DNA of 64,000 nucleotides, from NCBI RefSeq assembly GCF_041146395.1, contig NC_091012.1, positions 16,420,193-16,484,192 on the forward strand, read 5' to 3'. Below the pieces are notes generated by a model. That model was not told the origin of the DNA and made no database searches. It worked only from the letters and a program-made list of their open reading frames with translations. Positions 36,880 through 51,821 of this stretch are shown here, in pieces (position 1 is the stretch's first letter; each line of letters begins with the position of its first letter). Position numbers and translations under genes: made by a program. The DNA is from Eulemur rufifrons (Eukaryota; Chordata; Mammalia; Primates; Lemuridae).

Positions 36880-38369
36880 AACATACTAATGAAGTATCTG
36901 ACAGGAGCACACCCAGCTTCCAGTGGCCACAAGAAAAAAAATATATTACAAGCCCTCCATGAGATACCTCATATTATAATCCCAAATCCATACTTTCTTC
37001 CTCAATGGTAAAAAAAAAAAATCAAACTTCTGAATTTGGTTTGCTTATTAGCTTTTAATCAAATAAAATAATACAGAATGTACTGTTTTATGCTAGTCTA
37101 ATTTCATGATATTTGCAAGTTTCATACATATTTTTAAAGTGGCTATAAATAATTTTTATATGCATATCACTTTTGAAAAGATATAAAATCTATTTTATTA
37201 ATTATTTCTATTATTAAAGCAGAGTTGAGTTGTTTTGGATAGTCCGGTTTGGAACCTGAGAATATCTTTTGCCTGGTGCCTGATTGTTCAATTTGGAGGC
37301 CTGACCCCATATATGCTTGGCAAGCAGAAAGCTGGGATTGCATTCACATCAGCACATTTTGCCAGAGGTTGAGGAAGTGGCCAGGACAAATGTCTTGGTG
37401 GCATCTGGGGAACATCATGAGCAAACATCAGGCCTGTTTACTGTTAACTTGGCAATGAATGTTTAGTCCTGGCCAAAATGCTTGGATGCAGCATGGGCCC
37501 ATGGAAAAATCCACCTCCCATCCTTTATCTGTTCATGAGGTGAGAGGGAGCCCAGTTCTTGTCTTGATGGGAGGCTCTGCCAGGGCCATGGATCACAACT
37601 CAGGTTTCTTTACAGCCGGCTCATTTGTGAGACCAGACCCAGGTCAGATCTATTCTTGAATGTATAGACAGGAATCAGCTTCCTAGGATGATGTGAGAGG
37701 GACAGCATTCAAATAAAATATGTTAGGAACCCCTGACAATAAAGAGTAAAAACACAAACAATATAAAAAAACAAACAGATGCAAGACCTATGAAAACATT
37801 TCACAGTAAAAAAAAAAAAAAGTGCAAATGGTCATTTCCCACACAAAGAAGCATCCAACTTCAATGGTGGTTGGAAAAAATAAATTAAATTAAAAATATA
37901 TGTGTTTTGTGTGACCATCAGATTTTAAAATTAAATGGTTCCTAATCCTATATCTTTTTCTGATCAGTAGTTTGTACATGCTTACACAGAGTATAAAGGA
38001 CCAAAGAACTTTTGAAGAATAATTAAGGAATATGTGTCAAAACTTAAAAGATGCATGCTTTTGCATATAGGATTCTACATCCTGGAAGGCATCTGATAAG
38101 AACACTTGAACATCTGCACCAAAGTGCCCACACTAGCCTGCTGTTGGTGGACATGTAAATAATAGCAAAAAAGGAGAACGAGGAGGAGGAGGAGGAGGAG
38201 AAAGAGGAAGAGAGAAGTACACATGTGTGAGGAATCCTCTTGGTCATCCTGGGTTTTTAAGATAAGCCGCACCCCAGAAGGTCACAGAAATAAAACAAAT
38301 CAGGGAACCCATGAGGACCAAACGAGCAGGGAACTAGAGGGAAAAAACACCCTCAGAGTGCATTTCCTT
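36880..38369. other. Unassigned intergenic DNA with a purine microsatellite
   Basis: An A-run lies at about 37010-37022 and another at about 37808-37821. A (GGA)n purine tract sits at 38174-38215. Open frames at 37249-37659 have no recognised motif. The Ser-rich minus-strand frames are the complement of the GGA repeat. Confidence 0.4.
38181..38200. repeat. (GGA)n microsatellite
   Basis: About seven GGA units in a longer purine-only tract. Confidence 0.9.
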
Positions 38370-38444
38370 TCAGTTTGCTGATGCTTCAGTTGAAGTCTCC
38401 TGGGAATCTTCCACAGTAGGATCTTCCTTTGCAGCTCTTCTTTC
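38370..38444 (-). pseudogene. Exon-like segment B (terminal coding exon) of an unidentified gene
   Basis: On the minus strand an acceptor-like 'ttgttctacag' is followed at 38444 by 24 codons of acidic, polar sequence (ERRAAKEDPTVEDSQETSTE, ending ASAN) and a TGA at 38372-38370. The phase is 0, and it joins segment A (39105-38909) in the same phase over a 464-bp intron. I do not recognise the protein. Confidence 0.4.
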
Positions 38445-38908
38445 CTGTAGAACAATTTATGTTAAGTGTGTGGACATATCTCAACTTACTGTTTCCCTTG
38501 GGAGATGGGAAGAAAGAGTAGAGTCCTTGCTCATATTTGAAAGTGAAGGAAGCACTGAAGGTCTTGCAAACTTTGCCAAAGTTTCTCCTACCCTCATGTT
38601 ATATCAGTACCCAACTCCAGGCAGTCCCCAACCCCCATAATGTTCTGATGCACAATCAAGATCCACTTTCATTTGGAATCCATTGCTATTCTACCTGCCA
38701 TACACAGTTTCAAGATATCCCCATATCCCATCCAAAATGATCCTCCAGGTGTAGCATGTGCTCCTGAGTGAGGAATTCTGGAATATACTGTGCTCTTTGT
38801 GTATTTCTGCTGAGTTCCTCTACCCATGCTTGGAGAAGGCAGTAAACACAGAGTAAATGGGAGACACTGGGAGGTCCAAGGATGATTTCAGTCCTTCAGA
38901 TGTCTCAC

Positions 38909-39105
38909 CTTTGCCATTGTTTCTTCTGTCAGTCATGGTGTAGAGGCCCAGAGTCTGGAGTTGCTGGGGCTCCTTTGGCTGCATATTCACCTTATTTTTC
39001 TTATTTGCACCCAAGGGCTGTGGGACAGGGCCCCACCTGACTCTTCACTGAGCACCTCCATATCTTTATCATGTGCCCTAAAACCTGATAATCCCTCCAC
39101 AGTCT
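38909..39105 (-). pseudogene. Exon-like segment A of an unidentified gene
   Basis: On the minus strand an acceptor 'tctcaacccacag' precedes 197 nt that end in a donor 'ggcaaag|gtgagaca'. The frame that ends in phase 0 at the donor is protein-like from its second base (TVEGLSGFRAHDKDMEVLSE ...) to TEETMAK. It is broken by two TGA codons and no frameshift. Both stops could come from CGA arginine codons by CpG decay. Because splice signals are retained, this would be an unprocessed pseudogene, or a gene with a different true frame. No family is recognised. Confidence 0.4.
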
Positions 39106-39500
39106 CTGTGGGTTGAGAAGTAGGGAGGTCAGTAAGTCAGCATCCATCACAGGCAACTTTCAAAGGTTAATGTTAGGACAGGCTTTTTGGATTTGTGTAT
39201 TTTTTTTTTTTTAGGACAAGACACAGACAAGTGGCCCATTAGGTCTCTGAAAACTCATAATGCAGTAGTCATATCCTCACCCGTTATGAACAGAAACACA
39301 AGGAAAATGTGCCAAAGGTGTAAGAATGATAATAATCCAGCTGAATTTATCGGCTCAGATTATGGATGATGAATAAATTCTACAGAACACAGTGGAACCC
39401 CGGGATGACTGAGGTAAGGTAGAGGGGAGGTTCCCCTTTCCAGCTGCACTCTTTGCTGCCTCTAGAATTAGCAGTCACTTAGGTTAGCATTTTTTGTTTG
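39106..39500. other. Unassigned DNA
   Basis: Nothing is recognised apart from a T-run near 39199-39212 and a (TTTG)n tract (39499-39525) at the tail side of the next Alu. Confidence 0.35.
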
Positions 39501-39779
39501 TTTGTTTTGTTTGTTTGTTTGTTTGAGACAGAGTCTCATTCTGTTGCCCAGGCTAGAGTGCCATGACATCAGCTTAGCTCACAGCAACCTCAAACTCCTG
39601 GGCTCAAACGATCCTCCTGCCTCAGCCTCCCAAGTAGCTGGGATGACAGGCATATACCACTATGTCTGGCTAATTTTTTTATATTTTTAGTTGCCTGGCC
39701 AAATTTCTTTCTATTTTTTTAGTTGAGACAAGGTCTCACTCTTGCTCAGGCTGGTTTTGAACCCCTTAGCTCAAGCAAG
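39501..39779 (-). mobile_element. Antisense Alu joined to a truncated LTR
   Basis: Starts with (TTTG)n then 'gagacagagtctcattctgt' and covers the right arm, linker and most of the left arm. It ends at 'agctcaagcaa', about 50 nt short of the Alu 5' end. LTR sequence begins immediately at 39780, so the junction is a deletion or recombination breakpoint. Confidence 0.85.
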
Positions 39780-40071
39780 GGCAACGGGAGCCTGTATCTA
39801 CCCTATAAAATACCTGTGTGGAGTTTCAGTCTTGGATATATTTTATGCAGGAAGAAATATATCAATCCGGATACACTCCTTTTATCTATTTTCATAAACC
39901 TTTACTTTATAAACTATATATTTGGCTCTGTGTATTTTTATTATCCTTATTTTACTTTTATTTCTGTTTCCTACTATTTTTTCATCCTTTGCGATGACCT
40001 CTGCCTGAGAGACCTGATCAGAAGAAAGAAAAAAAAAACCTCTTTGCGGGGAGCGTAGCTAACTCCCTGCA
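39780..40071 (+). mobile_element. 5'-truncated ERV LTR, same family as 51822-52682
   Basis: From 'ggcaacgggagcctgtatc' to 'gtagctaactccctgca', the 292 bp closely match 52315-52601. They include 'ctttactttataaactatat' and 'tttgcgatgacc', and end CA. The upstream part of the LTR is missing. Confidence 0.85.
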
Positions 40072-40625
40072 ATATAGGCATTGTCATTTTCCTTATATAT
40101 TGTTATATTTTATTGATATATTTTTATTGATAGTTTACACTAGGATCATGCAATATTTCAATATATAAATTCGCTTATTTTTTTATGTAGCAAAAATAAA
40201 AGCATTTGGCTCTGTTTTGTTCTTTGCCTGATAATTTCCATATTATAGAGGATGAGGTAAACATTCATATTTTCTGAATATTTTAAATTTTAGATAATTA
40301 TGCATTTTATCCACATGTAATTTGTTTTAACTGCATGTGTGGCTTACAGGTCTGCTTTCTCTTCACTTCTTCTTCATCCCCACCATGGCTTCCCCAGAAT
40401 GTGCAGCTTTTGTTGTAGTTGGGGAACAGCATTTTATTATTATAGTAAATGGGGGCAATTCAATGATATCATTGATTCAGTTTGAAACCACGACATGTCT
40501 TCAAATACAAGTGCCTACATGGGCAAAAAAATTAAAATTTACAAGTTAAAGTTGACAGGGCAGATGAAATTTTTAAAAAAATTGTTAAGTTAAATGGAGA
40601 CCAGGTCTGAAGAATCCCTGAAATA
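40072..40625. other. Unassigned AT-rich DNA
   Basis: No clear repeat. The plus frame at 40337-40549 has no recognised domain. Confidence 0.35.
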
Positions 40626-40629
40626 GGCC

Positions 40630-40865
40630 TTATTAGTCACCTCAACCTTGCTTAGTTTGCAAACATAAGTAAAACTTAACTTGAGCCATTACTTGCAAAG
40701 GCCTATATTAAAAAAAAACACATAAATTAAGCTCAACCAATCAGAAGTAGCCAACAAAATTCTTATGTAACTATGGTCTTTCTAACAAGGTGTGAACTAA
40801 AATAAAATCTTAATTCCTCCCCCCCAGCTGACTGAATGGACCACCCCTCATTGGCCAAGATATTA
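40630..40865 (+). mobile_element. ERV LTR-like fragments
   Basis: From 40791 'tgtgaactaaaataaaatct' repeats the 5' end of the LTR at 5558, and similarity continues for about 75 bp. The preceding 160 bp ('gctcaaccaatcagaagtag') have LTR character but match nothing else in the window. Confidence 0.5.
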
Positions 40866-40939
40866 AAAATAATAAGTGAAAATTTTTTGTCCTCATATGA
40901 ACAGTTGTCAATGACCTATAGCTTGGAAAACAGTAAATT

Positions 40940-41157
40940 AAAAAACAATGTAGAATGATACAATTTATGTTAAATTATTTTTATATTTATAATTTCATAC
41001 AAAGTATCCAGAAAAATAAACACCAACGTGTTAACAATAATTTTTTCTATGAATGGAGTGAGTTTGGAGGAAAGGGGAGACTTTCACTTTATAAAGATCT
41101 GTATAATTTGACTTTTTTTTTTACAGTATGCATTTCTTTATAATTAAAAAAAGACGA
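40940..41157 (+). mobile_element. Old L1M 3' end
   Basis: The text 'aaaataaacaccaacgtgtt', 'ggaaaggggagactttcac' and the A-rich end resemble the L1M/L1ME 3' terminus. Confidence 0.5.
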
Positions 41158-43430
41158 AAAAGTGTTGTTTCCATTTGGTAGGTGGGCAATAGTTTCATTT
41201 TCTTCAGTATCTGTAGCATATGTTAGTTTACAGTACAAACCTGTGAAAGCCCAGAGGAAAAAATAACACAAAAAAATCACACCTGCAAAAAGTGAGTGGT
41301 TTATCTTTGCATGACAGCAAATGTTCAAGGTGAAGACTGGTCAGGATCCACCATTGCTCCAGCTCACTGGATAAATCTAGCACCTGCCAGGGGGAAAGCA
41401 GAGGGCAGGGAAGGCCAAGCTACAGCTTCTTTCCTCCCCGCAACTCCTTTTCATGGAAGTTTCCTATTACTAAGTAGAAAATGGACTCAGAATGCAATGT
41501 GTACCTTTAGGGATTCAGGTAGAGAGACACAGAATAGAATATGAGGTCATTGAACACACCTAGAGGCAGAGCTCCAGGCTAAGACTCAAAATGCACCATG
41601 AACTTGTGTAAAGCTAAGATGTTACTCAACCTCCTCTCAGTGTTAATTTTCTAACCTATTAAATGAGAATTACATGCCTACTTGATTAATTTGATTTGAG
41701 GGTTAAGTTCATTAAGGTATTTAAAAGTGCCTTCTACAAGTGTTTCCATTATTAAAAAAGTAGTATTAGACTGCAAAACACACAAAAGAAATGATGTCAA
41801 TGAGACCAAAGACAAGATGTCCAGCTTCCTAAGCAGCCTCAGCAGCATCAGAATGAGTGAGATCAAGTAACTAGAATTGTTCACAGCTCCACTGGAGTAG
41901 ATGAACATGGGGCTACAACAAGAAAAATAGTGGCCAGTGTAGACTTAGGTAGTGAGGGTGGAATCCTGTGACACACAGTTACACAACTGGATCCCAGGAA
42001 ACAACTGGAACAAACCAGACAACAAAGCAGATATTTCCAGGAATGAGGTGAGCAGGGTAGGATCAGAGCCACAAAATCTAAACAGAAGACACTAAGCCAC
42101 AAGGAGCACCCAGCTCTGTGAACAGCAGCTGTGGTTGCATCAGGACTGAACTTCTGAAATAGCCACTGTGGGACTGCTGAGACCACAATCTTTGTAGCCA
42201 CGCACCAAACAGCATTGCCTCTGAACACAGATCACAACACCCTCCTCTCCATTAATCCTTCCTTTAATATGGTGGATACTCTTATGTTACAACATCCCCA
42301 TCCATCACTTGTGGGATGTTGGAAACTCCCACCTAAAGAGGGCTTAGGAAGGAGTAGGAAGACAATACTTGAGGAATAGGAAGAGATGCATGCCCTTCAC
42401 CATACAGACTGTCTGCACAAGCCTTATTTAAAATCAGAAAGGAGCCTTAGTATTGTCCTGTGGTCTCCTCCTTCTTTTGCCATGCTTATAGATGACACGA
42501 TGATTTCTTTCCCTTTCAATACAAAAGTGCTTATGAATGAACATGTAATTATTTCTAAAGAAGTAAACTCTTCACAGAGTAATAGGGTCCAATTTCCATG
42601 GTCGGGTTTTTCAATTCTTTTGATAGTATCCCATAGTCAAAAATTACAAATGAAAGCTATTGGAATGCGTACTATAAATAAGGTCTTATTTTCATGTATA
42701 TTAACAGCCAAGTTTTTACAGATTATATATAACACCATGAAAGCTGGCACCATCTGGGAATTTTTTAAAAACTGTCCCTGAGGGCATAAAAATTTAGGGG
42801 CATCTATCATTAAGAGGCTACATGCAAACAGAAGTTCTTCTGGATGTTTCCTTTCTCTAGGCAGAAAAATTCAACAGAACAGGAGTTAAGGTACATCCCT
42901 GACTACTGTCATCCAGGACAGAGATATAAAACCTGACGGGCTTCAAATGCCCCTCAAATGCTCCATACCTTGAAAGTCACTTCCACAAAGCTGAAACACT
43001 TTTTCTGTTCTGAGGGATCAGGTCACTATCCGTGTCTCTGAGACACTGGCCAGTCAGGCCTGAGTTGAGATGAGGGGGATCAGTTTCAAGTGTAAAGAAC
43101 TTGAACCATAATCACTTCCAGGTTGATTTGAGGCAGGGGAGGGCCTGTCCACGTAAATGGGTTGGTGAAGGTAGCCAACCACACATGCCTGGGAATTGGG
43201 GTTTTCCCTTCTGCTCTGAGCAGATCCTGGGTAATGCAATAATTAGCATGTCTCACCTTCCACATCTGGTTATCAGTGAGGGTGACAATTCCACAAAGGC
43301 ACAGTCCATGTCATCCCCTGCAAAACTCTCAAGTTGTTCATAGGTGGGCCAGGTGATTGATTTCTCCTAAAAGCAGTGGAACTGTTGCTCTGGCTGGAGA
43401 AAGCTGGTGGGGCGTGGGGCGGGGGGCGGT
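41158..43430. other. Intergenic DNA with a probable MIR
   Basis: A diverged sense MIR probably occupies about 41575-41735 ('tgttactcaacctcctctca', 'taacctattaaatgagaatt'). The rest is unassigned. The 115-codon minus frame (42228-41881) and the 131-codon plus frame (42386-42781) have no domain I recognise and no splice or promoter evidence. Confidence 0.4.
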
Positions 43431-43794
43431 CAGCAGCACAATGGACAGTGTAGTGGGCGTCACTCTGTTTCCATAGCAATTTAGGAAAGCAGGCGGCTCT
43501 GTGACCTGGAGGAGGCAAATAATCTGGAAAGATCCCCTGGTGCTGGTGGGAGAGTAAAAGGAGCTGTACAGCTGAAGGTGGAGCGAGCAGACCCACCAGA
43601 TTAAGGTAAATGCAAGGTGTACTTCTCAGCCGCACACCCTCCTCACTGCCCTGCCTGGACTGGCCCTTTATCTCTGCCCAGAGTAGGTCATAAGGAGGGC
43701 GACAAAGAGGCAACAGCTAGCTTCCTTTGGAAAAGGCGAGGCACAGACTTCCCTGTCCCTCCTTCTATACCTGCGCACTGCCCCCGAGCCTGGC

Positions 43795-43814
43795 GCATGC
43801 TGGGATTGTAGTCC
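43795..43814 (-). promoter_or_regulatory. ZNF143/THAP11 (SBS) motif 1
   Basis: 'gcatgctgggattgtagtcc' is the reverse complement of the ACTACAATCCCAGCATGC-type Staf-binding site found in many mammalian promoters. Confidence 0.8.
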
Positions 43815-43852
43815 CACAGCTCTACAACCAAAGGCCTGGCAGCAGTGATGAG

Positions 43853-43872
43853 ACTACAGCTCCCAGAATGCA
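43853..43872 (+). promoter_or_regulatory. ZNF143/THAP11 (SBS) motif 2
   Basis: 'actacagctcccagaatgca' is a near-consensus forward motif, in opposite orientation to the other two. Confidence 0.8.
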
Positions 43873-43932
43873 GGGCGAGGTGTGCGGCTCCCTACCCCTC
43901 CTTCCAGGGGTGCGCGTCACCCCTGAGCCCTT

Positions 43933-43952
43933 GCATGCTGGGATTGTAGTCC
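43933..43952 (-). promoter_or_regulatory. ZNF143/THAP11 (SBS) motif 3
   Basis: 'gcatgctgggattgtagtcc' is identical over 20 bases to motif 1. Confidence 0.8.
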
Positions 43953-44115
43953 GGCCTCCCTGCACCCAAAAGGCTGAGCTGGTAAAGGATTAAGATACCC
44001 TGCAAGCCCTGCGAAGTCCCAGCCTTTGGCCCACCCCAACATGCATGGACAGAGCATTTTCACCTGGTGGACAGGAACCTGGCTGTTCTGAAACCTCTCC
44101 TGTCTGTGGTGAGTG

Positions 44116-45119
44116 AGCATAGTCAGGGCGACCTGTCTCCCCCTATAAGTGTGAAACCACATCTTCAGGAGATGCCATTTTCTGACCTGTCTTGCCTGAA
44201 GTTTGATTCTGTACGGACCAGCTAGGGACCCAGGGGCTCTCTCAGTTTACTCAGCATTGCCATGGTTACAGTTGTCTTCCCCGCCCCTTCCATTCACCGT
44301 CCACTTGGTATTTCCCTCCACCCTTCCTCACATTCCCTTTTGTCAACCATGGCCTTTCCTGCCCCACCCCCTCTCCTCTGCCTTGCTCTTTTGGACGTGC
44401 ACAATACTGTTCCTCCATAAGAATGGCACTGAAGGCCTATGGGCCTGGAAGTTCTCAGGTTTCTTGGGAACCAGGCAGAAAGTTCCCTGGTGAGTGCCTA
44501 ATACTGTCAGTTCATTGCCTAAAATGAAAATACCTGGTCCCTGGTAACCTGGCACTTGCCTTTTCAATGCTCCCATTCTCTGTATTTCTCCAGGCTGCCA
44601 CAAATCCCGCTCTGCACCCTGGGAGCACCCCTTGGATGACCAGATTGGCAGCATAACTCACATCTGGCTTAGGTCCCTTAGGGGGATGCTCCTGCCACTA
44701 CCAGGAGGAAAAAACATAACAGGGGAGAAAGGTCTGACCCTTGATTGATACAGTTAGGAAACTCAGTCACATGGAAGAGACACCCAAAGCTGTTTGGAGG
44801 CCACATCTGCCACTTCTCTGACTCCCACCCAGGCTGGTTCCAAAGTCCTTGCCATTTTCTCTGCCCCTCCAAATACTTGGTCCCCATCTCCTGGCCTTCA
44901 CACTTTCTTGATGAGCAGACCCTGCTTAGTGTGTTTCCTTTTGTGAAGATTTTTAAATTTTCTGTGGAGACAGACAAGAAGAATAAATTCAAATATAATG
45001 GGGACTAGTGCAAGTTCGATTTCCTTTTATTTGAGGAACAAATGTATCCACACTGCCTGGTGGAGTTTCCACTGGGCTCCTCTGAACCCTAAGGGCTCCA
45101 TGGCACAGGAAAGGGAGCT
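44116..45119. other. Unassigned moderately GC-rich DNA
   Basis: Downstream of the promoter-like region. Several open frames on both strands (for example 44203-44493 and 44654-44343) lack recognisable domains. Confidence 0.35.
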
Positions 45120-45565
45120 TTGTGGAGGCTAAAGTAACTCCTCTTGGATGCTAAAATGGCATATTTACTTCTGATTAATGCCTGTTCTGGGAATGCCTCG
45201 GAGGTTTTTACTTTATCAACTGCTCCATGTGTAAGAGCACATATTACCATAAATCCAGCCCTTACATCAAAACAAACTTGAAGTTATCACACAAATTACA
45301 GGCCATGAAGTACACAGCATTGGTATTTTTGTCTTTTCCTGAAAGGTCAAATTTAATTGTCCTGCACCTTAACATGTATACCCTTTCCCTATAGTATATA
45401 AACACTGTATCTAGGGTGTAACAGCATGGGGATCCACCTGTCTTTTTCCTACCTATGACCATGCACCTGTCCATAAACCCCCCAGTAAGACCCTCTACTG
45501 TCAAACTGATTTGTCTGCCTCTTTATTTGGTTTCTTGACTTCTTCTGCATTTGGACATCACTTTG
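45120..45565 (+). mobile_element. Class I-like ERV LTR
   Basis: The series 'ggatgctaaaatggcatat', 'gattaatgcctgttctggga', 'tagtatataaacactgtatc' (TATA box), 'ggggatccacctgtc' and 'ccctctactgtcaaactgat' has the layout U3-R-U5 of a gammaretrovirus-like LTR. No internal region is seen. Ends are not precisely defined. Confidence 0.6.
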
Positions 45566-47875
<2,310 letters not shown>

Positions 47876-47949
47876 AAGAATTGAATTACATTAATATTTG
47901 CTTTGCAAAAATGTCAAATGCTGTCTATGCGAACTACCCACTGAATATA

Positions 47950-49362
<1,413 letters not shown>

Positions 49363-49790
49363 CTGAAAATAATTCAGATATAGTTTAAATGGCAGGCTGA
49401 CTCTAGTGAGAACAAAGGTTAACAACAATTACAGCAACAGAGAGAGTGCACAACATATGGAATTCATCATGGAAGGTAAAGATTGAGCGCTTTTAACAAG
49501 AAATAGGCAAAGCTTTTTAGTGGGAAAATATACAGAGTACTCCAGAGAAGATACATCCTGCCAACAATTTGGAGAAGTGCCCAGAATGTCCAGTGTGGCT
49601 GTATGGTGCTAAATTTCCCCTGAACAAAGCCATTCAATAAAAGATGGAATAGGCAGCTTTTTTTTAATGACCAAAATCTCATCAAAAATGAACCAAGACG
49701 TCAAAATAACTAAGAAATATAGTCCAATAAAAGGACAACAATAATATTCAAGTGACCATAAAGAAGTGAAGATCTATGAAGTAATTTTAT
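49363..49790. other. Putative intron side of the zinc-finger pseudogene
   Basis: No KRAB A or B exon was found. A minus frame at 49685-49467 has no recognised domain. Confidence 0.35.
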
Positions 49791-50416
49791 TTTTTTAATA
49801 TTATTTTATTTCAGCATATTATGGGGGTATAAATGTTTAGATTATGTATACTGACTTTGCCCCAGCTGAATTAGAGCTTCAAGCATGTCCATCCCCCAGA
49901 CGGTACGCACCGCACCCATTAGGTGTGTATATACCCATCCCCTCCTCCCCCTTCCCATCTACCTGACACCCAATGAATATTATTACTATATGTGTACTTA
50001 AGTGTTGATCAGTTAATACCAAGCTGATGGTGAGTCCATTTAGTGCTTGTTTTTCCATTCTTGTGATACTTCACTTAGTAAAATGGTTCCAGCTCTATCC
50101 AGGATAATACAAGAGGTGCTATATCACCATTGTTTTTTGTGGCTGAGTAGAACTCCATGGTATATGTATACCACATTGTATTAATGCACTCATGTATTGA
50201 TGGGCACTTGGGTTGTTTCCACATTTTTGCAGTTGTGAATTGTGCTGCTATAACCATTCTGGTGCTAATGTCTGCTTTATAGAATGCCTTTTGTTATTTT
50301 GGGTAGATGCCCAGTAATGGGATTGCTGGATCAAATGGTAGTTCTACTTGTATCTCTTTGAGGTATCTCCATATTACTTTTGACAGAAATTGTACTAGTT
50401 TGCGGTCCCACATAAG
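49790..50416 (-). mobile_element. 5'-truncated L1, antisense
   Basis: A T-rich start gives the poly(A) complement, followed by the 3' UTR ('catattatgggggtataaat') and the ORF2 C-terminus (minus-strand [28 protein letters not shown]). It ends at about 50416. The repeat 'gtaatttta' at 49781-49789 and 50417-50425 is a plausible TSD. It is intermediate in age. Confidence 0.85.
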
Positions 50417-51821
50417 GTAATTTTAAAAGTATTTAAAATAACTTTTTTAAAGATGCCCTGCTGGCTTAATGAGAACACAGACAACTAAATAAAAAGAAAA
50501 AAAATGCATAAAGAAATTGAGATTATTAACAAAGAGATTTAAACTTGAATAAAACCCACAAACATAAAGTATGGAGCTGATAAATATAAAAACTGAATTT
50601 AAAGATTCACTAATGCAAGAGCAGACCTGATGCAGAAGAAAAAAACACCCCAGCTGCTTAGTAATAGGCCATTTGAAATTATAGACAAGAGAGAGAGAGA
50701 GAGAAATGAGCAGGGAGCATACCTGAAGAAATAATGTCTGAGAACTTCCTAAAGTTGAAGAAGATAGCAGAAAATTTAAAGAAGCTAAAACTACTCTAAC
50801 TAGAAACAACAGAAAAAGACCCAAAACAAGACACATCATAATCAAAAATTTAAAAGATACTAAGAGAATCTTTAAAATCAGCAAGAAAAAATGTGACTTG
50901 GCATGTACAAGGGCACTCCTATAGGATGATCAACAGATTTTTTAGCAAAAAAAACCTTGCGGGCCAGAAAGGTATAGGATGATACAGTCAAAGTGTTGAA
51001 AAAATGACAACTAACAACCAGAACACTATTGCTAGCAAAAATTAAAATTAATATTAGTTAAAAATTAAAAATTAGTTGAAAACAAAAAATTTCAAAGATC
51101 AAAAAAGCTTAAACAATTTATACTCAAGGGACATACCCTACACAAATTGCTAAAAACAGTGAGTTCTTCATAATGAAAAGTAAAATATTAGCCACATAGT
51201 TATGTGAATATATCAAGTTCCATGGTAAATGTAATTGTGTGCATACATATAGTATTCTGTGTTATCATAATGATGGTGAATAAAATACTTTTAATTCTGC
51301 TATAGATTTGAGTAGGCAAACCCTTAAAATAACTACAAATTTGAGTTAATGGATACACAATACAAAAGCATATAATCTGTGATATCAATAGAATGCAATG
51401 TAAAAAGGCAGGGACTTTGTATTCAGTTAAAGTTTTCAGCTTAAAATAGTTTGTTATAATAGGCAGATGTTTAAAAATAATTATAGTAAACACAAACAAA
51501 ATATCTATGGTATATACACATCTCAGTGCTCTTGGGGTTTTAAAGAAAAAAGAAAAACATAATAAAATATAGTAGATACACAAAAGGAAATGAAAAAGGA
51601 ACAAAACCATGTCACTACAAAAATCAGCAAAACACAAAGGAAGACAGTAAAAGGAAACAAGAACAAGATAGCTATAAGACTTACAGAAATAAATAAAATG
51701 CAAGTTATTCCCTTTTGTTGAGCCTAAGAATACTGAGTTATAGAAATGCCCCTTGTATTTCTGGAGACAAAATTTGATTTCAGAAGTCAAATAAGGCTTT
51801 GCCTTAAAGAAAAAATAAATG

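Larger units (their letters stand above)
43431..44115. promoter_or_regulatory. GC-rich promoter-like region
   Basis: GC and CpG content rise sharply against the flanks, with a G-rich start (43411-43430) and at least nine CpGs in about 43735-43960. Three ZNF143/THAP11-type motifs lie within 160 bp. Donor-like sites are present in plus orientation at 43602 ('attaag|gtaaat') and, stronger, at 44109 ('tctgtg|gtgagtgag'). The nearest candidate transcripts are the minus-strand segments A and B, 4.7-5.5 kb away, or an unseen plus-strand transcript. Direction is not decided by sequence alone. Confidence 0.55.

Noticed and set aside
38044..38272. Serine- and leucine-rich minus-strand frames
   Set aside because: They are produced by the (GGA)n microsatellite.
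41881..42228. 115-codon minus-strand frame with hydrophobic stretches
   Set aside because: No recognisable domain, no promoter or splice support, and a length compatible with chance.
43431..44115. The ZNF143-type region as promoter of the zinc-finger pseudogene
   Set aside because: The zinc-finger exon is on the minus strand at 48-49.4 kb, so this region lies downstream of it.
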